Shown here piece by piece: positions 56,656-64,000 of a stretch of DNA of 64,000 nucleotides. Source of the DNA: Variovorax paradoxus (GTDB lineage: Bacteria > Pseudomonadota > Gammaproteobacteria > Burkholderiales > Burkholderiaceae_C); contig NZ_CP091716.1 in NCBI RefSeq assembly GCF_022009635.1, forward strand, positions 2,929,001-2,993,000, written 5' to 3'. The notes under the pieces were generated by a model. It was not told the DNA's origin and searched no databases. It saw only the letters and a program-made list of their open reading frames with translations. How positions within the stretch are numbered: the first letter of the stretch is position 1; the number at the start of each line of letters is the position of its first letter. The translations under genes and the position numbers were made by a program.

Positions 56656-59448
56656 TCACGCCGCCAGCGACTGCGCCGCAGGGTGCTCGCGCACCCTGCG
56701 CTTGAGTTCGGGCACGCACGAGCCGCAGTTCGTGCCGCACTTCAGCGCGCCCTGCAGGGCTGCCAGCCGCTCGTCTGGCGAACCGCCGCATCGGCCGAGT
56801 TCCGTCTCGATGGCCAGATCGGTCACGTTGAAGCAGGTGCACACCGTCTTGCCGCGCGACTGCACCGCCACCGGGGCTTTCGAGCCCGGCGACAGCAGCA
56901 GGCGCCCGTAGCTCTGCGCAGGCAACTCCTCGCGCAGCAAGGTCGCGATCCAGGCCTCCGCGCTGGTGTCGCCGCCCAGCAGGAAGGCTTCCAGGCCGGC
57001 GCTGCCGTCGGCGCGGCGCACCAGCCGCGCAGAGCGGCGCTGGCCTCGGCGCCGGTCGGCGTAACGCAGTGCGTCGGAGGTCTGCAGGCCCAGCAAGGCT
57101 TCGATCTTTTCGACCAGCGCGTCGTCGGGCGCATCGTGCGCTGCCGCGCGAAAAAGGATGCCGCTGCGCTCCGCACCCTGCGTGTTGCCGGCGAAGGGCA
57201 CGCAGGTCGCAAAAGGAAACAGTGCCATCAGCGGCTGGAGCGCACGTTGCGCGGTCAGCGCGGCATCGGAAGGCAGCCACGCCATGGCCAGCAGCGACCA
57301 CGGCAGCTCGGCCTTGAGGATCTTCACCGGCGTGTGCTTCAGCTCGGGCTGCTTCGATGTGGGGCAGAAGGCCGGCGTGGTGAGCGCGTTGATGCCCGCC
57401 AGCCGCGTGCCGTTCGACGAGCAGCCGCTCAGATACTCCTCGCCCCAGTGCATGGCGACGAAGGCCTGGCTCAGCCCCACCTCGGCGCTGGCGCGCGCGG
57501 GCAGCATGATCGAGCCACGCCTGGAGGTCAGGTGCACCAGGTCGCCTTCGCGGATCTGCCGGCGCGCCATGTCCTGCGCGTTCATCTGCACCACGGGCTC
57601 GGGAACGTGGCCGAAGAGGCGCCCGGCCGTGCCCGTGCGGCTCATGCCGTGCCACTGGTCGCGCAGGCGGCCGGTGTTCAGCGAGAACGGGTAGCGTGCC
57701 TCGCGAGCCTCGGCCACCGGCTTGTAGATCGTGTCGACAAAACGGGCGCGGCCGTCGGGCGTGGGGAACACGCCGTCTTCGTACAGGCGCGCGCGGCCGG
57801 TGCTTTCTCCCTCTTTCAGCGGCCATTGCTGCGGGCCGGCGGTCTCCAGCATCGCGTAGCTCATGCCGGTGATGTCGAGGTCGCGCCCGCGCGTGGATTC
57901 GCGGTGCTCGTTCCAGACCGACTCGGCCGTCTCGTAGGGAAAGAGCGTGAAGGCGCGGCCCATCTGGCGCTCGAGCCGATGCGCGAATGCCACCGCGATC
58001 GACCAGTCGTTGCGCGCCGCGCCCGGCGCCGGCACGGCCGGGCGCACGCGCGAGATGCGGCGCTCGCTGTTGGTCACGGTGCCTTCCTTCTCGCCCCAGG
58101 TGGTGGCGGGCAGCAGCAGGTCGGCGAAGGCGCAGGTTGCGGTTGTGGCAAAGGCTTCCTGCACCACGACGAACTCGGCACGCTCCAGCGCGCGGCGCAC
58201 CGTGGCCTGGTCGGGCATCGACTGCGCGGGGTTGGTGCAGGCGATCCACAGCGCGCGGATCTCGCCGTCGGCGGCGGCCTGGAACATCTCCACCGCCGTC
58301 TTGCCCGGCTTCTCGGGGACGGAGGGCACACCCCACAGCGCGGCCACTTCGGCGCGGTGATCGGGATTGGCCAGGTCGCGGTGCGCGCTCAGCAGGTTGG
58401 CGAGGCCGCCGACCTCCCGGCCGCCCATCGCGTTGGGCTGGCCCGTCAGCGAGAACGGACCGGCGCCGGGCTTGCCGATCTGCGCGGTGGCCAGGTGCAG
58501 GTTGATGAGGGCCGCGTTCTTCGCCGTGCCACTGGACGACTGGTTCAGCCCCTGGCAGTACAGGCTCAGCGTGGCCGGCGAGGTGGCGAAAAGACGCGCC
58601 GCTTCGAGCAGGTCTTCCTTCGAGACGCCGCAGACCTGCGCCACCTTGTCGGGCGTACATTCGCGCACCGTGGCCTTCAATGCGTCGAAGCCATTGGTGT
58701 GCGCAGCGATGTACTTCGCATCCATCCAGCCTTCCCACAGCATCAGGTGCAGCATGCCGTTGAACAGCATCACGTCGGTGCCGGGCTGGATGGGCAGGAA
58801 GAGGTCGGCGATTTCGGCCGTGTCGGTGCGGCGCGGATCGGCCACGACGATCTTCAGCGCCGGGTTCGCGGCCTTCGCGTCTTCCAGGCGGCGAAACAGA
58901 ATGGGGTGCGCCCAGGCCGTGTTGCTGCCCACGATGAGGATGCACTGCGCATGCTTCAGGTCGTCGTAGCAGGCCGGCGGCGCGTCGGCGCCCAGCGTCT
59001 GCTTGTAGCCGGCCACGGCACTGCTCATGCACAGGCGCGAGTTGGTGTCGATGTTGTTGGTGCCGATCAAACCCTTGGCGAGCTTGTTGAAGACGTAGTA
59101 GTCCTCTGTCAGCAACTGGCCCGACACGTAGAAGCCGACCGAATCCGGGCCGTGGTCGCGGATCACCTGCGCGAACTTGCCGGCGGCGTTGTCGAGCGCG
59201 GTGTCCCAGGTCACGACGGTGGGTGCTTCGCGGCGAACGATGCGCTGCATGGGCTGCAGCAGCCGCGTTTGGCGCGTGACCGTGGCGCTGGCCGTGAGGT
59301 GCAGCGTCGAGCCTTTGGTGCACAGGCGGCCGAAGTTGGCGGGGTGCTCGGGGTCGCCGCGCACGCCGGTGATCTCGTCGCCGTGCGATTCGATGATGAC
59401 GCCGCAGCCGACGCCGCAGTAGGGGCAGGTGGAGCGGGTCTCCCGCAT
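56656..59448 (-). CDS. nasA: Assimilatory nitrate reductase, molybdopterin catalytic subunit
   Basis: A 930-aa cytoplasmic enzyme reducing nitrate to nitrite. The N-terminal [4Fe-4S] ligands are Cys8, Cys11, Cys15 and Cys43; the Moco-binding domain has TNSRLCMSSAVAGYKQTLG with the Mo-ligand Cys. The C-terminus carries a BFD-like [2Fe-2S] domain (VCTCFNVTD…CGTNCGSC), usual for this NasA type that takes electrons from small donors. GGAGG precedes the ATG. Last gene of the nitrate operon in this window, 48 bp after nirD with a REP hairpin between. The neighbouring gene that faces it is DUF6351 copy 2. Confidence 0.95.
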   Translation of the reverse strand: MRETRSTCPYCGVGCGVIIESHGDEITGVRGDPEHPANFGRLCTKGSTLHLTASATVTRQTRLLQPMQRIVRREAPTVVTWDTALDNAAGKFAQVIRDHGPDSVGFYVSGQLLTEDYYVFNKLAKGLIGTNNIDTNSRLCMSSAVAGYKQTLGADAPPACYDDLKHAQCILIVGSNTAWAHPILFRRLEDAKAANPALKIVVADPRRTDTAEIADLFLPIQPGTDVMLFNGMLHLMLWEGWMDAKYIAAHTNGFDALKATVRECTPDKVAQVCGVSKEDLLEAARLFATSPATLSLYCQGLNQSSSGTAKNAALINLHLATAQIGKPGAGPFSLTGQPNAMGGREVGGLANLLSAHRDLANPDHRAEVAALWGVPSVPEKPGKTAVEMFQAAADGEIRALWIACTNPAQSMPDQATVRRALERAEFVVVQEAFATTATCAFADLLLPATTWGEKEGTVTNSERRISRVRPAVPAPGAARNDWSIAVAFAHRLERQMGRAFTLFPYETAESVWNEHRESTRGRDLDITGMSYAMLETAGPQQWPLKEGESTGRARLYEDGVFPTPDGRARFVDTIYKPVAEAREARYPFSLNTGRLRDQWHGMSRTGTAGRLFGHVPEPVVQMNAQDMARRQIREGDLVHLTSRRGSIMLPARASAEVGLSQAFVAMHWGEEYLSGCSSNGTRLAGINALTTPAFCPTSKQPELKHTPVKILKAELPWSLLAMAWLPSDAALTAQRALQPLMALFPFATCVPFAGNTQGAERSGILFRAAAHDAPDDALVEKIEALLGLQTSDALRYADRRRGQRRSARLVRRADGSAGLEAFLLGGDTSAEAWIATLLREELPAQSYGRLLLSPGSKAPVAVQSRGKTVCTCFNVTDLAIETELGRCGGSPDERLAALQGALKCGTNCGSCVPELKRRVREHPAAQSLAA

Positions 59449-59490
59449 CACGCCTCCTCCTCTGGCTGCTTCGACGTGCATGCCGCGGCC

Positions 59491-59521
59491 CTCACCCTAG
59501 CCCTCTCCCAGCGGGAGAGGG
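59491..59521. repeat. REP-like hairpin running into nirD
   Basis: CCCTCTCCC (59501-59509) and GGGAGAGGG (59513-59521) pair perfectly, with the head CTCACCCTAG next to it. Related to the units at 21218-21314. Bases 59497-59521 encode the last residues and stop of NirD. Confidence 0.8.
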
Positions 59522-59892
59522 GACAACACCTTCGGTCCGGCGACCGGACGCTCGAGGTCGGTGGCGTGCGTCGCCAGTTCGGCGGCGTCGAGATGCACCA
59601 CGCCTTCTTCCAGCTTCACCGCGAACTTCGGCGTGCAGCCTTCGTCGGGCGACTTCGCGCAGCCGTCGTCCAGCCCGATGGCCCAGTTGTGCAGCGGGCA
59701 GGCCACGCTGGTGCCGAACACGATGCCTTGGCTCAGCGGGCCGCCCTTGTGCGGGCAGCGGTCCAGCAGTGCGAACACTTGGTTTTCGGCGTTGCGGAAC
59801 ACCGCAACGTCCACGCCCACCGGCCGCGCCACGCGGCGCGAGCCGAGCACGGGGATGTCGTCGATGCGGCAGATGACTTGCCATTCGCTCAT
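59497..59892 (-). CDS. nirD: Nitrite reductase small subunit
   Basis: A 131-aa Rieske-type [2Fe-2S] protein, partner of NirB. The cluster ligands are Cys46-x-His48 (CPHKGG) and Cys65-x2-His68 (CPLHNW), complete here. The native protein appears to end about residue 124; the tail SPLPLGEG and its TAG come from a REP-like repeat. That repeat has probably replaced or extended the original stop. Between the PilJ-domain gene and nasA. Confidence 0.95.
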   Translation of the reverse strand: MSEWQVICRIDDIPVLGSRRVARPVGVDVAVFRNAENQVFALLDRCPHKGGPLSQGIVFGTSVACPLHNWAIGLDDGCAKSPDEGCTPKFAVKLEEGVVHLDAAELATHATDLERPVAGPKVLSPLPLGEG

Positions 59893-59901
59893 GGGGCCTC
59901 C

Positions 59902-60693
59902 TTAGGTCTTGAGGTCGGAATAAAGGCCGGTGACGCGGTCCATGATCGCCAGCAGGTTCTCGCTGGTGACGAACACGTCGGACATCAGCGCGGGCGAGGC
60001 GCCGGCGCCTTCCAGCCGCTGCAGGCCGCGGTTGAAGAAGATCCACTGCGCGTCTGCCAGCACCAGCTCCTGCCTGATCTGCGCGGTGGCCTCGGGCGCG
60101 TTGCGCAGCAGCTCGAGCGCCGAGAGGAATTCGGTGCGCGCCTTGCCGATCTCGGCGGTGCTGCCGGCCGGGTCGATCTGCATTGCCGTGGCCAGGTAGA
60201 ACTTGGCCATGCGCTGCGACAGCATGCGCTGGCGCCCGGCGATGTTGACCAGCCGGCCCACCGGCTTGCCCGAGGCCGCCTCGTACTGCGTGGTGCCCTG
60301 GTTGGCGAGCGCGAGCACGGTGGCGTCGAGCTTCACGACCTTGGCGGCCTCAGCCTTGCTGGGCGCCGTGCCCGTGAGTTCGCGCTTGAACTCGCTCCAG
60401 GCGCTGTCGAGCGAGTCGTAGGTGCCACGGATGGCAGGGCTGGGCGCGAAGGCCTTGAGCTCCCCCAGTTGCCGCTCGAACAGCGCGATCGACTTGTCGA
60501 GCACCTGCTGCGCATTGCGCGCTTCCACGTTCTGCACCAGCGCCAGGTAGGCCTTGCTCGCGCGCTGCGACAGCATGCGCTGGCGGCCGGCCTTGTTGAT
60601 GGCATCGTTGAGATCGGCGACCTGCGCGTTCACGTGCAGGCCCGCGCCCAGGCCGGCAATGGCGGCGGAAGCGATGAAGACCCGCCGTTTCAA
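59902..60693 (-). CDS. Exported PilJ/type-IV-pili-MCP N-terminal-domain protein
   Basis: A 263-aa protein starting at TTG (60693), overlapping the nirB stop (TTGA). The N-terminus KRRVFIASAAIAGLGAG looks like a twin-arginine-type signal peptide. The mature part contains two PilJ-like repeats, each opening with AGRQRMLSQR (about residues 35 and 150), a helical sensory module that in NarX-, NIT- and PilJ-type receptors binds ligands. It has no kinase or MCP signalling part. It lies inside the nirB-nirD operon, so a role in sensing or binding nitrate/nitrite outside the cytoplasm is inferred. Confidence 0.82.
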   Translation of the reverse strand: MKRRVFIASAAIAGLGAGLHVNAQVADLNDAINKAGRQRMLSQRASKAYLALVQNVEARNAQQVLDKSIALFERQLGELKAFAPSPAIRGTYDSLDSAWSEFKRELTGTAPSKAEAAKVVKLDATVLALANQGTTQYEAASGKPVGRLVNIAGRQRMLSQRMAKFYLATAMQIDPAGSTAEIGKARTEFLSALELLRNAPEATAQIRQELVLADAQWIFFNRGLQRLEGAGASPALMSDVFVTSENLLAIMDRVTGLYSDLKT

Positions 60694-63158
60694 GCCGTCT
60701 TCTCCACTTGCGGCACCGCGAGCGGCGTGAACTGCCGCACGTCCACCGAGGCCTGCGCCGATTCGAACCAGGGGTCGGGCTCGCCGTCGAGCGCGAACTG
60801 CAGCCGCTCCCACAGCGCCTTGCGGCCTTCGGCGTCGTCCAGGATCTTCTTCTTCACGTAGTCCAGGCCCACGCGGCCGATGTAGTGCACCGTGCGCTCC
60901 AGGTACCAGCCCTCTTCGCGGTAGAGCTGCAGGAAGGCGCCCGAGTACTCCATCACTTCCTCGGCCGTCTTCACTTTCACGAGGAACTGCGCGACCTCGG
61001 TCTTGATGCCGCCGTTGCCGCCTACGTACAGCTCCCAGCCCGAATCGACGCCGATCACGCCCACGTCCTTGATGCCGGCTTCCGCGCAGTTGCGCGGGCA
61101 GCCCGAAACGGCCAGCTTGACCTTGTGCGGCGAGTACATCGCCCACAGCGCGCGCTCCAGGTCCTTGCCCATCTGCGTGCTGTCTTGCGTGCCGAAGCGG
61201 CACCACTCGCTGCCCACGCAGGTCTTCACCGTGCGCAGTGACTTGGCATAGGCAAAGCCGCTGGGCATGCCGATGTCCTTCCAGACGTTCTCCAGGTCTT
61301 CTTTCTTCACGCCCAGCAGGTCGATGCGCTGGCCGCCCGTGACCTTCACCGTCGGAATCTTGTATTTGTCGGCCGCGTCCGCGATGCGGCGCAGTTCGTC
61401 GGGCGTGGTGTGGCCGCCCCACATGCGCGGAATGACGGAATAGGTGCCGTCCTTCTGGATGTTGGCGTGGCTGCGCTCGTTGATGAAGCGGCTCTGCGGG
61501 TCGTCCTTCGCCTCCTTGGGCCAGGTGCTGATCAGGTAGTAGTTGATGGCCGGGCGGCAGGTGGCGCAGCCGTTGGGCGTGCGCCAGCCGAGGTTGCGAT
61601 ACACCTCGTCGTGCGTCAGGTAGTGCTGCTTGCGGATGGCGTCGCGCACGTCCTGATGGCTCACGTCGGTGCAGCCGCACACGGCCTTCTTCTTGGGCGT
61701 GGCGGAGTAGTCGCCGCCGGCGGTGAACATCAGGATCTGCTCGACCAGCCCGGTGCACGAGCCGCAGCTCGCGCTGGCCTTGGTGTGCTTCTTCACCTCG
61801 TCGAGCGTGAACAGGCCTTTTTCCTTGATGGCCTTGCAGATGGTGCCCTTGTTCACGCCGTTGCAGCCGCAGACCTCGGCGTCGTCGGGCATGCTCGCGG
61901 CCTTGTTGTGGCCCTCGTGTCCGGTGTCGCCGATGTTCGATTCGCCGAACATCAGCTTGTCGCGGATGTCGTGCACGCTGCGGCCGTCGCGCAGCAGCTT
62001 GAAGTACCAGCTGCCGTCCACTGTGTCGCCGTAGAGGCAGGCGCCGACCAGCTTGTCGTCCTTGATGACCAGCTTCTTGTAGACGCCGCCGAAGGGGTCG
62101 CTCATGACGATTTCCTCGGTGCCTTCGCCGCCCTGGAAGTCGCCCGCGCTGAACAGGTCGATGCCCGTCACCTTGAGCTTGGTCGAGGTGAGCGAGCCCA
62201 TGTAGCGGCCGATGCCGAACATCGCCAAATGGTTGGCCGCCACCTTGGCCTGCTCGAACAGCGGCGCGACCAGGCCGTAGGCGATGCCCCGGTGCGCGGC
62301 GCATTCGCCGACCGAATAGATGCGCGCGTCGGTCACGGTCTGCATGGTGTCGGTCACCACGATGCCGCGGTTGACGTGCAGCCGCATGCTCTCGGCCAGC
62401 GCGGTGTTGGGGCGGATGCCGACGGCCATCACGACGAGGTCGGTCGGCACTTCGAGGCCGTCCTTGAAGCGGATGGCCTTGACGCGGCCGTCTTCACTGC
62501 CGATCAGCTCCTGCGTCTGCGCGCCCATCAGGAACTTCATGCCCCGGTCTTCCAGCGACTTCTGCAGCAGCTTGCCCGCCACCTCGTCGAGCTGGCGCTC
62601 CATGAGCCAGGGCATGACGTGCACCACCGTCACCTGCATGCCGCGCTTCATGAGGCCGTTGGCCGCCTCCAGGCCCAGCAGGCCGCCGCCGATGACCACC
62701 GCATGTTTGTGCGTCTTGGCGGTCTCGATCATCAGGTTGGTGTCGGCGATGTCGCGATAGGCGATCACGCCTTCCAGCTTCGCACCGGGCACCGGCAGCA
62801 TGAAGGGGTTGGAGCCGGTGCACAGCAGCAGGCGGTCGTAGGCGGCCTCGGTGCCGTCCTCGGCGCGCACGATGCGCTTGACGCGGTCGACGCTCGCCAC
62901 CTTCTTGCCGGCGTGCAGCGTGATGTTGTTTTCCTCGTACCAGCTCCACGGGTTGAGGATGATCTCGTCCACCGTCTGCTCGCCCGCCAGCACGGGCGAC
63001 AGCAGGATCCGGTTGTAGTTGGGGTGCGGCTCGGCGCCGAACACCGTGATGTCGTAGAGGTCCGGCTCGACCTTGAGCAGCTCCTCGATGGTGCGGACGC
63101 CGGCCATGCCGTTGCCGACCATCACGAGCTTCTGCCTTGTCTTCACGCGCATGTCCAT
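60690..63158 (-). CDS. nirB: Nitrite reductase (NADH) large subunit
   Basis: An 822-aa siroheme enzyme reducing nitrite to ammonium with NADH. Order: FAD/NAD domain (VMVGNGMAGVRTIEELL, VVIGGGLLGLEAANGLM), two BFD-like [2Fe-2S] domains (CGCNGVNKG…CGSC and CGCTDVSHQ…CATC), and the sulfite/nitrite-reductase domain with the siroheme/[4Fe-4S] ligands CVGSEWC and CPRNC. Length typical. 24 bp after nrtD. The start at 63158 gives MDMRVKTRQ; MRVKTRQ is a near alternative. Confidence 0.97.
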   Translation of the reverse strand: MDMRVKTRQKLVMVGNGMAGVRTIEELLKVEPDLYDITVFGAEPHPNYNRILLSPVLAGEQTVDEIILNPWSWYEENNITLHAGKKVASVDRVKRIVRAEDGTEAAYDRLLLCTGSNPFMLPVPGAKLEGVIAYRDIADTNLMIETAKTHKHAVVIGGGLLGLEAANGLMKRGMQVTVVHVMPWLMERQLDEVAGKLLQKSLEDRGMKFLMGAQTQELIGSEDGRVKAIRFKDGLEVPTDLVVMAVGIRPNTALAESMRLHVNRGIVVTDTMQTVTDARIYSVGECAAHRGIAYGLVAPLFEQAKVAANHLAMFGIGRYMGSLTSTKLKVTGIDLFSAGDFQGGEGTEEIVMSDPFGGVYKKLVIKDDKLVGACLYGDTVDGSWYFKLLRDGRSVHDIRDKLMFGESNIGDTGHEGHNKAASMPDDAEVCGCNGVNKGTICKAIKEKGLFTLDEVKKHTKASASCGSCTGLVEQILMFTAGGDYSATPKKKAVCGCTDVSHQDVRDAIRKQHYLTHDEVYRNLGWRTPNGCATCRPAINYYLISTWPKEAKDDPQSRFINERSHANIQKDGTYSVIPRMWGGHTTPDELRRIADAADKYKIPTVKVTGGQRIDLLGVKKEDLENVWKDIGMPSGFAYAKSLRTVKTCVGSEWCRFGTQDSTQMGKDLERALWAMYSPHKVKLAVSGCPRNCAEAGIKDVGVIGVDSGWELYVGGNGGIKTEVAQFLVKVKTAEEVMEYSGAFLQLYREEGWYLERTVHYIGRVGLDYVKKKILDDAEGRKALWERLQFALDGEPDPWFESAQASVDVRQFTPLAVPQVEKTA

Positions 63159-63182
63159 GGTGTGTGCTCCTGCGGTCCGGGC

Positions 63183-63992
63183 TCAGGCCGCGGTCTTCTC
63201 CACGTGGGCCTGGCGGGTGTAGAGGAAGTCGATCACCGCCTTGCGGGCGTGCACGTAGACCGGGTCCTCGGCCAGTTCCACGCGGTTGCGCGGGCGGGCG
63301 ATGTCGACGCTCAGCACCTCGCCGATGGTGGCGGCCGGGCCGTTGGTCAGCATCACGATGCGGTCGCTCAGCAGCACGGCCTCGTCCACGTCGTGCGTGA
63401 CCATGACGACGGTGCTGCGCGTCTTCTGCACGATGGCCAGCAGCTCGTCCTGCAGCTTGGCGCGGGTGAGGGCGTCGAGCGCGCCGAAGGGCTCGTCCAT
63501 CAGCAGCACCTTGGGCTCCATCGACAGCGCGCGCGCAATCCCCACGCGCTGCTTCATGCCGCCGGAGATCTCGCCCGGGCGCTTCTGCGCGGCGGGCGTG
63601 AGGCCGACCAGCGCCAGCGCGGCGTCGGTGCGGGCGCGCAGCTGCGCCTTGTTTTCGGTGGCGGCGAACACGCGTTCCACCGCCAGGTATACGTTCTCGA
63701 AGCAGGTGAGCCAGGGCAGCAGCGAGTGGTTCTGGAACACCACCGCGCGCTCGGGGCCCGGGCCCTTGATTTCCTTGTCTGCGCACAGCAGCGCGCCTTG
63801 CGTGGGCGTGGTGAGTCCGGCAATCAGGTTCAGCAGCGTCGACTTGCCGCAGCCCGAGTGGCCGATGAGCGTGATGAACTCGCCCTTGGCCACGTTCAGG
63901 TTCACGTCGCGCAGCGCGACGAAGCGCCCCTTGGGTGTCTTGAACGCCTGCTCGACGCCGTGGATCTCGATGTACTTGCCGTCATTGGTCAT
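63183..63992 (-). CDS. nrtD: Nitrate/nitrite ABC transporter ATP-binding protein
   Basis: A 269-aa ATPase of the NrtD/NasD/SsuB group. Walker A GHSGCGKST, signature ISGGMKQRVGIARAL, Walker B VLLMDEPFGALD and H-loop MVTHDVDEAVLLSDR. The NrtD-like C-terminus ends in FLYTRQAHVEKTAA. Its permease and binding protein genes should lie to the right, outside the window. First gene of the nitrate operon seen here. Confidence 0.93.
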   Translation of the reverse strand: MTNDGKYIEIHGVEQAFKTPKGRFVALRDVNLNVAKGEFITLIGHSGCGKSTLLNLIAGLTTPTQGALLCADKEIKGPGPERAVVFQNHSLLPWLTCFENVYLAVERVFAATENKAQLRARTDAALALVGLTPAAQKRPGEISGGMKQRVGIARALSMEPKVLLMDEPFGALDALTRAKLQDELLAIVQKTRSTVVMVTHDVDEAVLLSDRIVMLTNGPAATIGEVLSVDIARPRNRVELAEDPVYVHARKAVIDFLYTRQAHVEKTAA

Positions 63993-64000
63993 GACTTCAC

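Noticed and set aside
56581..60861. A 1426-codon plus-strand frame over nasA, nirD and the PilJ gene
   Set aside because: It is the mirror of well-identified minus-strand enzymes and has Arg/Ala/Gln-rich low-complexity translation.

Overview
This is a GC-rich chromosomal segment that looks like a betaproteobacterium of the Comamonadaceae, most probably Variovorax or a close relative. The basis is gene content and protein character: CadR/CadA with CzcICBA-D, KatG, MogA–DarP–PmbA, rpsU–yqeY, an nrt/nir/nas nitrate block and DUF6351 lipoproteins, with strong G/C at third codon positions. This is recognition from memory, not a database search. Every gap between genes is shorter than 300 bp. I saw no tRNA, rRNA, CRISPR array or prophage.

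Left part (1–16.8 kb): the 3' end of a TrmJ-like tRNA methyltransferase and cysE, then a metal-resistance region. It holds divergent cadR/cadA (Cd/Pb/Zn P-type ATPase), a CPA2 cation:proton antiporter, a CzcS/CzcR-type two-component system, and czcI-czcC-czcB-czcA-czcD (RND efflux plus CDF exporter). The response-regulator gene is split by a 1948-bp IS1634-type insertion sequence with clear inverted repeats and a 6-bp target duplication. The local regulator of the czc operon is therefore probably dead, while its kinase and target operon look intact.

Middle part (16.9–43.6 kb): katG, a secreted alpha/beta hydrolase, a small membrane protein, then mogA, darP and pmbA. Next is an AraC regulator with a polyol/sugar ABC transporter and a xylitol/sorbitol-type dehydrogenase. 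A compact SDR–FMO–BASS–epimerase cluster follows that reads like an uncharacterised catabolic operon, with a convergent LysR gene. After that come a TauE/SafE exporter, a Nudix hydrolase, yqeY, rpsU, a YhiN-like flavoprotein, a permuted-papain lipoprotein and a membrane fatty-acid/sterol hydroxylase. Last are a polar amino-acid ABC transporter and an Asp/Glu racemase-family protein.

Right part (43.6–64 kb): a polyamine-type ABC transporter on the minus strand, then cobA and ybiB. A self-contained block follows: two paralogous DUF6351 lipoproteins flanking a PAS-histidine kinase/NarL-type regulator pair. The nitrate-assimilation operon comes last (nrtD, nirB, a PilJ-domain protein, nirD, nasA, transcribed leftwards). 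The siroheme gene cobA and ybiB lie just beyond the DUF6351 block in the same orientation as nasA, so the block may have been inserted into an ancestral nas-ybiB-cobA operon. The DUF6351/two-component block, with a repeated ATCTGACAG motif in front of both lipoprotein genes, is the best candidate for an undescribed system.
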